Of a DNA stretch of 64,000 nt, positions 17,314 through 28,000 are shown piece by piece (positions within the stretch are counted from its first letter, which is position 1; every line of letters begins with the position of its first letter). Made by a program: the position numbers and the translations under genes. The stretch lies in contig DAOUME010000007.1 in NCBI GenBank assembly GCA_034411995.1, positions 372,001-436,000 of the forward strand, read 5' to 3'. The notes beneath the pieces were generated by a model, which was not told the origin of the DNA, ran no database searches, and saw only the letters and a program-made list of their open reading frames with translations. This stretch comes from JAUVXJ01 sp034411995 (lineage in GTDB: Bacteria; Chloroflexota; Anaerolineae; UBA7937; B3-Chlor).

Positions 17314-19415
17314 AGGGTCGGGTATTGATCATAGACGACGAAGAGACCCTCTGCTACTTCCTCAAGGAATCGCTGGAGGATAAGGGATATCAGGCTATGG
17401 CAGCCCATACAGCCGCGGATGGTCTCCAGCAGCTAGCGACCCAGGACGTAGACCTGGTGTTGTTGGATCTCAAGCTGCCTGATGGCGAGGGCCTGGATGC
17501 CCTGGACGAGATCAGGAAGGTGGATGGCGATCTGCCGGTGATCGTCCTGACGGGACACGCCGCTGTGGAGACGGCGGTCAGAGCGATGAAGCTCGGCGCG
17601 TATGACTACCTGGAGAAACCGGTGAACCTGGCGCAACTCACCAGCAGCGTCGCCGAGGCGCTGAACTCCTCGCGCCGATTACGACCGTTGGAGGCCGGCG
17701 GTGGTCGAGATCAGGAGGCAGTGAGTGTTCCGGAGAGGGAACTTCAGGCGGCCGTCGAGGCGTTGGCCGACTCAGTGAGCGAGCTCGAGCCACCTTCGCT
17801 GCTGTCGAGGCGGCTTCGGCAACTGCAACGGAAGCTCGACGAGGCGGTGATTCTGGATTCCATAGGCAGCGATCTGCTGCGGTGTGGCTCGGTTCACGAC
17901 CTGGCGGAGGGTGTGACTGAGGGTCTGCTCCGACTTCCGTCAGTAGAGATGGTTGCTGTCTTCGTCGGCGATGGCGAGGACGAAGACCTCGTCCTGGCCA
18001 GCCAGCGGCGTTTCCCCGCGGAGGTGTGGGAAGAGCCCCAGCTCCGAAGGCTTCCCTTGAGGGGGGTCCTGGGGCAGGCTCTGGGCAGGTGGGAAGTGGG
18101 GCTGCCTCTGAGCGACGCGGGACCTGACCCGTGGGTCGACGAGGTGAACGCCAGGCTTGGTGACGGCGTGGCGACCGCCCTCGTGCCAGTGCGCGAGGGT
18201 TCTGTGCTGAGGGGACTACTGCTCGTGGGGCGGCGAGGCGGGCGCGGCTATGACCGCCCTGAGGTCGAGGCCTTCGGCAGCGTGGGGAAGCGGCTGGCCC
18301 TGGCGTTGGGGCATGCAGGGCAGTTGAGCTCCTTCAAGGACGCCATCAGTTGGGTCTCGGAGCGCGAGGCACGGTCGCGTCAAGTGCTGCACTACATGGC
18401 CGACGGCGTCCTGGTGGTCGACGGACAGTGCTCGGTGAAGCTGGTCAATCCCGCGGCGGAGCAACTGCTGGGGTGTACCGAGGATGGAGCTCTGGGTAGG
18501 GGACTCGAGGAGCTGCTGGGACCAGGCGCCGCCATTGTGCGAGACAGTCTCCGGCGTGATCTGCCCTACACACAGGAGGAGATAACGGCGGGCGGCGGCG
18601 ACCAGGAAGGGACACCACTCCAGATGAGCGTTTCGCCACTGCGGTCCGACAGCGGCAGTATGAGCGGGGCTGTGGTCACCCTCACTGATCTCAGGCGCAC
18701 CAAAGAGCAGGAGGAGGAGCGGAGCAAGCTCCATCGTCTGGCCGTGCTGGCAGAGGTGTCTGCCGTGGTCGCCCACGAAATCCGCAACCCGCTGGCGGGC
18801 ATGGTGGCCGGGATTCAGCACCTGCTCACCAAGTTCCGAAGCGGCGACGAGAGTCACGACGCTTTGTTGAGGATCCTCAAGGAGGGGGAGAGGGTGGACA
18901 GGATCATCGAAGATATCCTGCTCATCACCAGGCCTCCGCACTTGAACGTGGCCCCGTGTGACATCTCGGACGTGGTGGGGCGGGTGCTGGATGAGTATGA
19001 GCAAAAGGCCAGTGCCCAGGGTGTCCAGATCCGCCGTTACCACAGCTCTGGCCTCCCGCTGGTGAGAGGAGACGAGAAGCGGCTGGGCCAGGCCCTGTCG
19101 AAACTGGTCGTGAACGGGATAGAGGCCATGCCCGACGGTGGGCAGCTCGACGTCGTGATCATCGGCCCGGCCAGGGACGGCGCAGAGTACGTCGAGGTGG
19201 AGATAGGTGACCACGGGGTGGGGATCAAAGAACGAGACAGGGGCAGGCTTTTCGAGCCCTTCTACACCACCAAGGCTCGGGGGACCGGGCTGGGAATGGT
19301 CATCGCCAAGCGGATTATCGACGAGCACGGCGGTGAGATCGAGGTGCAAAGCGCGGAGGAGGAAGGAACGAAGATTTTGGTCAGGCTTCCCCTGGCCGGG
19401 AGGGGAGGGCGATGA
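17310..19415 (+). CDS. Hybrid histidine kinase (REC-GAF-PAS-HisKA-HATPase), cytoplasmic
   Basis: A 701-residue soluble kinase with an N-terminal receiver (IIDDEE, phospho-acceptor in LVLLDLKLPDGEG, LTGHA, KP), a degenerate GAF-like region (about 175-340), PAS (about 355-465), HisKA with H489 in VAHEIRNPLAG, and HATPase with LVVNGIEAMPDGG, GDHGVGI and GTGLGMVIAK. The C-terminal half closely matches the preceding kinase and the receiver closely matches that of the next gene, so it looks like a duplication chimera. It has no membrane segment and probably relays or integrates the signal toward the activator encoded next. Start ATG overlaps the previous stop; the stop overlaps the next start in the same way. 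Confidence 0.93.
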   Translation: MKGRVLIIDDEETLCYFLKESLEDKGYQAMAAHTAADGLQQLATQDVDLVLLDLKLPDGEGLDALDEIRKVDGDLPVIVLTGHAAVETAVRAMKLGAYDYLEKPVNLAQLTSSVAEALNSSRRLRPLEAGGGRDQEAVSVPERELQAAVEALADSVSELEPPSLLSRRLRQLQRKLDEAVILDSIGSDLLRCGSVHDLAEGVTEGLLRLPSVEMVAVFVGDGEDEDLVLASQRRFPAEVWEEPQLRRLPLRGVLGQALGRWEVGLPLSDAGPDPWVDEVNARLGDGVATALVPVREGSVLRGLLLVGRRGGRGYDRPEVEAFGSVGKRLALALGHAGQLSSFKDAISWVSEREARSRQVLHYMADGVLVVDGQCSVKLVNPAAEQLLGCTEDGALGRGLEELLGPGAAIVRDSLRRDLPYTQEEITAGGGDQEGTPLQMSVSPLRSDSGSMSGAVVTLTDLRRTKEQEEERSKLHRLAVLAEVSAVVAHEIRNPLAGMVAGIQHLLTKFRSGDESHDALLRILKEGERVDRIIEDILLITRPPHLNVAPCDISDVVGRVLDEYEQKASAQGVQIRRYHSSGLPLVRGDEKRLGQALSKLVVNGIEAMPDGGQLDVVIIGPARDGAEYVEVEIGDHGVGIKERDRGRLFEPFYTTKARGTGLGMVIAKRIIDEHGGEIEVQSAEEEGTKILVRLPLAGRGGR

Positions 19416-20794
19416 ACGACAGGATTCTGATCGTTGACGACGAAGAGACTCTCTGCTACTTCTTGAAGGCCTCACTGGAGGAGAAAGGCTACCAGGCCTC
19501 CACGGCGTACACCGCCGCTGAAGGTCTGGACGTGGTGACCAGGCGGCAGATAGACCTGGTGTTCCTGGACTTGAGGTTGCCCGACGGAGATGGTCTGGAC
19601 GTCTTGGACAAGATCCGCAGGGTAGATGCCAACTTGCCTGTCATCGTGCTCACGGGGCACGCCGGTATCGAAAGCGCCGTAAGGGCGATGAAGCTCGGTG
19701 CCTACGATTACCTGGAGAAGCCCATAAACCTGGAAGAGCTGAGCATCACTGCGGCCAAGGCGCTGGAATCCCGGGCCTTGCGTCAGGAGATCCGGAGGCT
19801 CCGCCACCAGCAGGATGGCGACCATCAGTTCATCGTGGGCGACAACAAGCAGATGCAGGACATACTGCATCTCATCGAGAGACTGGCCCCGACCAAGGCT
19901 AGTGTCCTCATCCAGGGAGAGAGCGGCACCGGCAAGGAAGTGGTAGCCCAGGCCATTCACAGGCTGAGTCCCAGGGCGAAGAAGGGCTTCCTGGCCATCA
20001 ACTGCGCGGCGATTCCGGACAGCCTGGTGGAGACGGAGCTCTTCGGACACGAGAAGGGCTCGTTCACCGATGCCATCGAGGAGAAGCCAGGGCTGATAGA
20101 GCTGGCGGACGGGGGCACGCTGTTCCTGGACGAGATCAGCACTCTCAAACTGGAGCTACAGGCCAAGCTGCTACGCGTGCTGGAGACAGAGACGGTCAGA
20201 AGGGTAGGGGGAGTGAAAGATATTCCCGTTGACCTTCGCGTCGTCGCAGCCACGAATCGCGATCTTCGGCAGGCGATCAAGGAGGGCGAGTTCCGCGGAG
20301 ACCTGTACTATCGGCTGAGCGTGATGGTCATCGAGGTACCTCCGCTCCGCGACCGGGTCGAAGACATCGACAAGTTCGCAGCGGCTTTTGTCGCTGACTT
20401 CAACAAGTCCACGTTCAAGAACGTGCAGGGTATCTCCGATGACGCCCTCCGTCTGCTGCGACAGTACGAGTGGCCGGGGAACGTGCGGGAGCTGCGCAAC
20501 GTCATCGAGCGGGCCATGATCCTCTGTAGCGGTGACATGATCCAGGTAGGCGATCTGCCGGCCGAGATCGTGAGCAAGGAGCCCAGCATGGCCTTCGAGG
20601 GCAACGTGGTCCCCATTCCTCCCGTAGCCGAAGGTGTGGACATGGAGGCTATGGTATCTGGCATCAAGAAGCGAATGATGCTGGAGGCGCTCGCTCAGAC
20701 GCAGGGGAACAAGAGCCAGGCCGCCAGGCTGCTGGGCTTGAGCCGCGACCAGTTCAACTACGGTCTAAAGAAGTACGGCCTGCAAACGGAATAG
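19412..20794 (+). CDS. NtrC-type sigma-54-dependent response regulator
   Basis: A 460-residue bacterial enhancer-binding protein: receiver (residues 1-120), AAA+ domain with Walker A GESGTGKE and Walker B GGTLFLDEIS, and a Fis-type helix-turn-helix (QGNKSQAARLLGLSRDQFNY). The sigma-54-contacting loop reads GSFTDA (residues 216-221) instead of GAFTGA; FT is kept. It is the last gene of the rpoN-kinase operon and precedes a 513-bp region with an upstream palindrome and a -24/-12 promoter, so it is the obvious candidate activator of the following operon. Target assignment is inferred from position. Confidence 0.95.
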   Translation: MNDRILIVDDEETLCYFLKASLEEKGYQASTAYTAAEGLDVVTRRQIDLVFLDLRLPDGDGLDVLDKIRRVDANLPVIVLTGHAGIESAVRAMKLGAYDYLEKPINLEELSITAAKALESRALRQEIRRLRHQQDGDHQFIVGDNKQMQDILHLIERLAPTKASVLIQGESGTGKEVVAQAIHRLSPRAKKGFLAINCAAIPDSLVETELFGHEKGSFTDAIEEKPGLIELADGGTLFLDEISTLKLELQAKLLRVLETETVRRVGGVKDIPVDLRVVAATNRDLRQAIKEGEFRGDLYYRLSVMVIEVPPLRDRVEDIDKFAAAFVADFNKSTFKNVQGISDDALRLLRQYEWPGNVRELRNVIERAMILCSGDMIQVGDLPAEIVSKEPSMAFEGNVVPIPPVAEGVDMEAMVSGIKKRMMLEALAQTQGNKSQAARLLGLSRDQFNYGLKKYGLQTE

Positions 20795-20970
20795 TGACTC
20801 TCGCCTAGGTCCTCTAGCGGCGCCTGCCGCCGCGAATCGACTCCGAACGCCCCGGTTTTGCTTTTCGCCTTTCCTCCTTTGTTTCGCCTTGCCTGAAGGA
20901 TCCCCGGCCTGCGTCAGGTAGGCCCGAACCCCTGCCTACTGACTTTTCCCTGGGCGGCGTGTAATCCCAC

Positions 20971-20988
20971 AATAGTCCGCGGATTATT
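20971..20988. promoter_or_regulatory. Candidate upstream activator site (enhancer palindrome)
   Basis: AATAGTCCGCGGATTATT matches its own reverse complement at 16 of 18 positions, with a perfect TCCGCGGA core. It is about 255 bp upstream of the -24/-12 promoter, a normal distance for an NtrC-family enhancer site. No second equally good copy was seen in 20795-21240; GGGCA/TGCCC around 21117-21130 is a weaker dyad. The 513-bp stretch 20795-21307 holds no convincing gene. Confidence 0.5.
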
Positions 20989-21241
20989 CCGCACCGCGTG
21001 ATTTTCCTCATCTCCTCAGCAGGCCGAGACGGGGTGTGGGGAGCTAGGAGGAAGCAGCGGCGAATGAGCTGAGCGGCGAGCGACGAGGGAGAAGAGAGGC
21101 GAGGACCACTAGGTGTGGGCATCGTTGCCCCGTCTCCCCCCTATATGTGGTGCCCGCTTGCATTGATGCCTCCCTGACGGTCGCCTGGGGGAGGGGTGGC
21201 GGGGCGTCTGGGTCCAGGCGCGGTCACTGCCAGCCCCAGCC

Positions 21242-21257
21242 TGGCACGGATCTTGCA
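21242..21257 (+). promoter_or_regulatory. Sigma-54 (-24/-12) promoter of the 27-kb operon
   Basis: TGGCACG, four bases, TTGCA: an exact match to the consensus TGGCACG-N4-TTGCW. The -24 GG is at 21243-21244 and the -12 GC at 21255-21256. Transcription should start near 21268, 40 nt before the first ATG at 21308. Finding it directly downstream of an operon encoding sigma-54 and its activator strongly supports function. Confidence 0.88.
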
Positions 21258-21307
21258 CCGTAGTATCAGTGGAAGACTCTGATGGACCCTGGTTGGGCAG
21301 GAGAGAG

Positions 21308-21715
21308 ATGTCAGACACGCTGGGGAGACTGTTAATCGCCGAAGATGAGGATACGCTGTCGTACTTCTTGAGGCAGAGTCTGGAGGACTCCACCCCACCG
21401 TTCAGAGTGGAAGTGGTGGCTGGTGGGGATGAGGCTCTCAAGAGGGTCGTGGCAAATCGGTTCGATCTGATGATCGTGGACCTGCGGCTTCCCGACATGG
21501 ATGGGTTGTCGCTGATCAAGGCAGTGCGCCAGTTCGATCCCTTCATGAAAGTGATCGTGATGACCGCCTACGGCTCGCCGGAGACGGAGAAGGAGGTCAG
21601 GAAGCTAGGGATCCACGGGTTTGTGACCAAGCCCTTCGTGGTCGAGGAAATGAAGAGGATGATAACTCGCGTGGTGACAGATGCCACTGTAAACACAGGG
21701 GGGGCAAGAGTATGA
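21308..21715 (+). CDS. Single-domain response regulator
   Basis: A 135-residue stand-alone receiver: acidic pair in LLIAEDED, phospho-acceptor Asp in LMIVDLRLPDMDG, the switch Thr in VIVMTAYGS, and the Lys in VTKPF. It has no output domain, so it probably acts by protein contact or as a phosphate sink, like CheY or Spo0F. The ATG at 21308 has AGGAGAG upstream; an in-frame ATG at 21269 would lie at the transcription start. It is the first gene after the sigma-54 promoter and overlaps the next gene by ATGA. It is more divergent from the two receivers upstream than they are from each other. Confidence 0.9.
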   Translation: MSDTLGRLLIAEDEDTLSYFLRQSLEDSTPPFRVEVVAGGDEALKRVVANRFDLMIVDLRLPDMDGLSLIKAVRQFDPFMKVIVMTAYGSPETEKEVRKLGIHGFVTKPFVVEEMKRMITRVVTDATVNTGGARV

Positions 21716-22023
21716 GATACGAGATCCAGGTCGTCATGTCGGTCAGTCTGTTCGTGATAGGGGTGCTTTCATCGCTTTCGGGGCTGTGGATCATCCTGGC
21801 CAAGGAATACCATCAGGCGATGAAGGAACTATCAACGCAGTCCGTGAGGATCAGTGGTCGAGCCATCACGCAGGACACGGTTGCGCCCCTCATCGACTCG
21901 GCGTCACGAATGGTGGAGGCCATCAATGCGCTTATACGAACGGCCGCGGGGGTGGGGGCGTTTCTCACCGTCGTCGGTGTTCTGATCTGCGTCGTCTCCT
22001 TCTGGATGATCGGCAGAGTGTGA
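21712..22023 (+). CDS. Small two-helix membrane protein
   Basis: A 103-residue protein with membrane helices at about residues 7-30 (VVMSVSLFVIGVLSSLSGLW) and about 78-100 (AGVGAFLTVVGVLICVVSFW). Between them is an amphipathic stretch of about 45 residues predicted to be helical. No family recognised. Its ATG overlaps the stop of the response regulator, so the two are translationally coupled; a membrane anchor or signal partner of the downstream NTPase is a plausible but unproven role. Confidence 0.8.
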   Translation: MRYEIQVVMSVSLFVIGVLSSLSGLWIILAKEYHQAMKELSTQSVRISGRAITQDTVAPLIDSASRMVEAINALIRTAAGVGAFLTVVGVLICVVSFWMIGRV

Positions 22024-22033
22024 GGTTGAGACC

Positions 22034-25000
22034 ATGGGCGAGATTGAGGACGGTGGCACCCGGGAATCGCCGGAGGAGTTCGGTGGCGACGGCAGGGTGG
22101 AAGTCATAGACGTGCAGGCCACGGTGGGGAAGTACCTCCAGTCTCTGGTCGATGACCCGAGACTGCAGCGTATTTGCTCTTCCTACGTGCCCATGCGCGT
22201 CGCGACCAGCGACGGAACCGCCGTGGGATGGCAGGACGATGAGGGGTGGGCGGATGCGGAGCCAGATACGGCCCTTCAGAGCACGTCAGACCTCCTCGAG
22301 CGGTTCCACCGCTGGAAGAGGGTTGTCCTGCTGGGACAGGCAGGCGGTGGCAAGACCGCTACTTTGTTGTGGTTGGCGGTGCAGCAGGCCAGGCGCGCGC
22401 TTGAGGGCCACGGCTTGGGGGCTCAGGGGGCGCTGGACTCAGTCGAGTACGTCCCGCTATACGTGGAGCTAGGCGCCTTGCAGCGAGGCGAGGGTCTGCA
22501 CCAGGCGCTGGTCGTGCCCTTCACCGAGCACGGGCTTCCAGTGGACGCGGCGACCCTGGACCGTGTTTTGGCTGGCAACCGCATCCTGTTCCTGCTGGAT
22601 GGTCTCGAGCGTGTGCGCGACAACCACGTGCTCGACCAGTTGGCTCAAATGGTGGAGGCAGGCGACGCCAGGTGTCTGGCTGCCTGCCGGACGGAGGATT
22701 ACCGGGCCTTCCGGAGGTGGCTGGATGACCCGCACACGTTGGTGCTCCAGGAGCTCGATGCCGAGGAGCGCATTGCGTACCTGGAGGCTCAGCTACCTGA
22801 GTCAGCGCGGAGCTTCGCTGTTCAGCGAGCACGGGGAGACAGACGTCTCTGGGAACTGTTGCGCATACCGCTCTACGCTGCGGTGTACGCGGAACTGGTC
22901 CAGGCGGCACCGTCTGGTCCAGGGCTGCCAGAAGGCAGCTCAGTGGTCCAGGGTGGCGTGGAGCGCCTGCTCGAAGCAGCGAGCGAGGCGTCGCCCAACC
23001 TGGACGTGGATGGAGCGAAGCAGCGCCTGGCGGGCCTGGCACTGTACCTCCAGCGCATTTCAGAGTACGGAGCACCGCAGCCTGGCTTCGGTCAACTGGT
23101 CGCTCAACTCGAGCCGGCAGGCGCGGGGCTCTCGCGCCAGTGGGTCTCCAACCTGGCCTCGACCGGGGTGGTCAGTGTCTCCAGAGAGCAGGACACAGTG
23201 TCCTTCAGCGACCCCATGGTGCGCGATTACTTCGTCGCCCTGGCGGTGAACGATTCCTACGCTGGAGTCCTTCCCACGAGCATCTGTCTGGACTCCGAAG
23301 AGGCTGCCCAGAGATGGGAGGGCGTGCTGCTGCATCTCTATCAACTCGTGGAAGATCGCCTGGCCTACTTGCAGCAACTGTTGCAGATCCGCATCGACGG
23401 CTGGGGGCCCCGCATGGCGGCCAAGTGCCTGGCCTTCAACGAGAGTTCTCGGGAGGCACGGGAGCTGACCGCCTCTCTCGCTCTCCTGGATTCCCTTGAC
23501 CTCACGTCGGTCTACAAGCTGGGCATGGCCCTGAGAGACCTGGGGCAGGCTGACGATGCGGCGGTCTTGTTCGAGGGCATCATCGGTCGCGAGCAGGCCG
23601 ACCCGAGCTCCCGACAGGAACTGCTGGGGTACCGCGAGAAGTGCTCTCCCCCCGGTGAACCGGACGGTCGTCTTCTCGGCGATCCTGAGAAACTGATCTC
23701 GCGCCGGAACCTCGGGCTACTCTATCGAGAGATGGACCAGATGGACAGGGCGGTGTCCGAGCTGGAGGCCGCCGTCGAGGGCGCCAATGCTGCTTGCTCC
23801 GACACGTACCACGAGTTGGGACTGGCCTATCTCAAGAAGGGTCAAATGCAGGACGCACTGGCTGCCTTCCAGCACGCCATCGCGCTGGAGCCGGGGGTCG
23901 CGGTCTATCATAACAGCTTGGGCATAGCCCTCAACCGGCTTCAGCGTTACGCGGAGGCGCAGGCGGAGTTGCAGCAGGCGACGATGCTGGAGCCAAAGAG
24001 TGCAGCTCCCTATCTGGAGCTGGGCGTGGCGTACGCGAATCAAGGATGGTATGCGGAGGCCCTGGCGGCCTACCAGGCGGCGGAGGAGCGGGATCCACGC
24101 GATCCCTCCTGCCCGCACCGTATGAGCGAGCTGCTGGTGACGCAGGAGCGCTGGGACGAGGCGGCGGAGGCTTTGTCGCGAGCTGTGAATCTCGGCCCTG
24201 ACAGGGCAGACTGGCGCTTCCAACTGGCCACACTGTATGAGCGGCTGGGCCGGACCAGAGACGCCCTCTCGGAGTACGAGCAGGCGGCTCACAACGACCC
24301 GAGGAACGCGCAGTGTCGCCACCGGGCAGGGATCCTGTCCAGAGGGATGGGGCGGATGGCGGGAGCCATCAACCACCTGACCGGGGCTGTGGAGCTGGAG
24401 CCAGAGCGGGCCGACTGGGCCTTCGACCTGGCGTCAGCGTTGGCAGCGGATGGTAGGGACCAGGAAGCCTGGGTGTGGTCTGAGCGCGCCGTGAAACTGG
24501 CGCCGGATGAGGCGCACTATCGGGTTCTGGCGGGTGGTATCCTCAGTCGGCTGGGTCGCAGCGCTGAGGCTGAGGATCAACTGCGCAGGGCTTTAGAACA
24601 AGATGAGGACATGCCGACTGCTCATGAAGAGCTGGGTCTGTTGCTCGACTCCCAGGGGCGGTGGGACGAAGCCGTCTCACATTTCGAGGCTGCCATAGCC
24701 CTGGATCCCGACGAAGCGCTCTACCATCGCCGACTGGGCAGGGCGCTGGGGCGGTTGGGCCGAGGGGATGCTGCCGTGTCCGCCCTCACGCGGGCCATCG
24801 AACTCGATCCCTCGCTGGCCGAGGCGAAGGCAGACCTGGGCGACGTATACGAGCAGATGGGTAGGGACGTTGAGGCGGCGCGTTTGTACACGGAGGCTGT
24901 CTCCATGGCTCCTCACAGCGCCCGCTACCATCTGCGTGCCGCAGCACTGTGCCACAAGATGGGTCGCGCCGAGGAAGCGCGAGATCACCTGGAGGCGGCG

Positions 25001-28000
25001 ACCAGCCAGGAGCCCGGCAACGGTGAGGTCCATTTCCTCCTCGGGCGGCTCCACGAGACCGATGGTGCTCTGGAAGAGGCCCTGGAGGAGTATGAAGAGG
25101 CCCTGGGAATCAGCCCGGGCGAGGCGGAGTACCACCTTGGCGCGGCCTCGGCGGCCCGCCGGCTGGGCCGGCTCAACAAGGCGAGAGCAGAGGCAGAAGC
25201 GGCGGTGGATCTGGAGCCCGACCTGCCCGAACCGAGTCACGAGCTCGGGCGGGTCTTGCAGGAGCTGGATCTGCCGAAAGACGCTGCCGTGTTCCTGGAG
25301 AGGGCAGCGGATGCTGCGCCACACGATGCGAACGTGCAACTGCATTACGCGATGGCGCTCCGAGACCTTGACCGTCGTGAAGAGGCGATCAGCGTCCTGG
25401 AGAGTGTTCGGAGGCTGGTGAGCGCGCCAGTGCTGGTCTATAGCGAACTGGCAGACCTGTACGCGGCGCAGGGACGCACGCCGGAGGCTCTGGAGCAGGT
25501 GGACGAAGCGATAGACATGGAGCCTGAGAACGCCGCCCACTACTTGAAGAAGGGCATTCTTCTGCGGCGTCGTGGCGAGGCCGAACTCAGCGCAGCCACG
25601 CTGGAACGGGCCCGCGACCTGGCTCCTGATGACCCCGAGATCCTCTGGGAACTGGGGCAGAGTCTGGAGCAGGTGGGGCGTCAGGACGAGGCGCGCACGG
25701 TGTATGAGGAAGCCGTCGATTTGGCGCCAGACGAGCACAAGTATGAACTTACCTACGGTATTTGTTGCAAGGCTGTAGGCGATTGGAACGCGGCGGAGCG
25801 CGCCCTCTCCAGGGCCGTCGAGCTGGCCCCTGAGGATGCAGAGAGCAGCTACGAGCTCGGGGATTTTCGTTTGGAGCGAGGTGATCCTGACCAGGCGGCT
25901 CCACTCCTGGAGAAAGCCACCGCCCTGAACCCTGACCACGGGCTGTACCATCGTTCCTTGGGACGGGCCTATGCTGCACTGGGCATGGAGGACAAAGCTA
26001 TCGACGCCCTCGACCGTGCAAGCTCGCTGGTGGAGGGAGACCCCGAGTTGCTGTACGAACTCGCCGGAGCGGTGGCCTCTCAAGGCTATGCCCAGCGGGC
26101 GCTGGCTCTGTACCGCCAGGCTCTGGATTTGAGGCCTGATGAACCCCGCTACGTGGCCAGGGTTGCGGAGATGCTCCAGGAGCTGGGCCAGGATGATGAA
26201 GCGCTGAGCACTCTGGAGCAGATCTCGTGGTCTGGCGATGAAGTTCCTGAGATCCAGGGAGTGCTGACTCAGCTCTACAGGTCAGGTCAGCGGCTGGAAG
26301 ATGCGGCGCGTGCTGCTCAGAGGGCCGTTCAACTGGCGCCATCGAGCGCAGAGTACAGGGCGCGGTACGCTGAGGTTCTGGACGACCTTGGTCGCGCCGA
26401 CGAGGCCCTCGCTGAACTGGAAGAGAGTGTTCGACTCGAGCCGCAGGACGCAGGCCATCGGTTCTCCCTGGGACGGCTCTACGAGAAGCGTGGCCTGGCG
26501 GAGCTGGCCATGGAGCAGTACGAGGGAGCCACCAGGCTGGCCCCCGAGCAGGGGGACTACCACTTCCACCTGGGTCGCCTGCTCGCCAGGTTCGGGCGCG
26601 CCGACGAGGCGACCGCGGAGCTGGGCAAAGCTGTGGCCCTGGACTCGGACGATCCAGAGGTCTGCCTGACCGCCGGAGAGGTCCTGTACGAGCAGGGCTT
26701 GTACGAGGAGGCGTTGTCCCAGTTCGAGAGGGCGCTGGAACTGGATCGAGGGCTGGTGGCGGCTCGCCGCGGGGCTGGGGCTTCGCTGCGAGAGCTAAGC
26801 GAGTACGAACGCGCCATAGAGGAGCTGGAGCAGGCGGTCGAGCTTGATCCTGACGATGCGGAGAGCCACTTCGAGTTGGCCCTGGCGTACGAAGCCGCCG
26901 ACCGGCTCGACGATGCCGCGGAGAGCTCCCAGACGGCCATCGATCTGGCGCCTGACGAAGCGAAATACCATCGGTTGAGGGGCAGGGTGCTGCGCACGAA
27001 GGGCGAACCGGAGGCTGCTCTGGAGTGCCTGCGCCATGCGCTGGCCCTGAACGACGAGGACTTCGAGACCTACTACGAACTCTCGCTGGCCCATGAGATG
27101 CGCGAGGAGTACGACGAGGCGGCTGCGGTGTACCAGAGGGCACTCGAACTCTCCGAGGACTCGCCCCAATCCCGTGACCGCCTTGCTGCCGTCGGCTCCA
27201 GTGTGGCCAAGTCTCTCCCCACGCCTGCCGCTTCAGATTGGCTGAGGAGAATGGAGAGCGTGCTGCACCAGAGCCTGGCCAGGAGGCCCAAGGATGCTGC
27301 GGCGTACAGCCAGTTGGGGCTGATCCACGTCAAAGACGGACGCGCCGAGAAGGCGCTGGAGGAGTGCCGCAAGGCGGTCGAGCTCGAGCCAGACAACCCT
27401 CTGCACCGTCGCAATCTGGCCGTGATCCTGCGGAGTCTGGGCAGGCACCAGGAAGCGGTGGACGAGCTGGTTACGGCGTGTGACATGGATGCCGCGGATC
27501 CTGCCAACCATTACGAACTGGGGCTCTCGTACCTCGCGGTGGGCAAGGCGGAGCCAGCTACGGCGGCGCTGGAGACGGCGACGCAACTGGCACCCACGCG
27601 CGGGGACTATCACCATGCGCTGGCGACCGCTTACGAGGGGGCCGGGCGCCACGAAGAGGCCATCGCGGCCCTGGTGAGCGCTCTGGAGCAGAAGCCCGAC
27701 GTGGCGGAGAGGCATCACCGGCTGGGCAAGCTGTATCAGGCGCGTGAGCGTTACCAATCTGCGCTGGAGGAGTACCTCTCTGCCGTCGATCTGGAGCCAG
27801 AAGAAGCCGAATATTACCACGACGCGGGGATCGCCTACGGGCAGATGAGACGCCAGGAGAAGGCCGCGGAGTACCTCACGGAAGCGACCAACAGAGAGGA
27901 TGGCAACCCCCACTGGTGGTCGGAACTGGGCGCGTCTCTGGAGTCGCAGCATCGCTTCGACGAGGCCGAGATGGCCCTCAAGAAGGCGATACGGCTGGCC

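Noticed and set aside
20814..21122. A 102-codon minus-strand frame in the sigma-54 control region.
   Set aside because: Low-complexity basic product, no ribosome binding site, no family resemblance, and it covers the palindrome.
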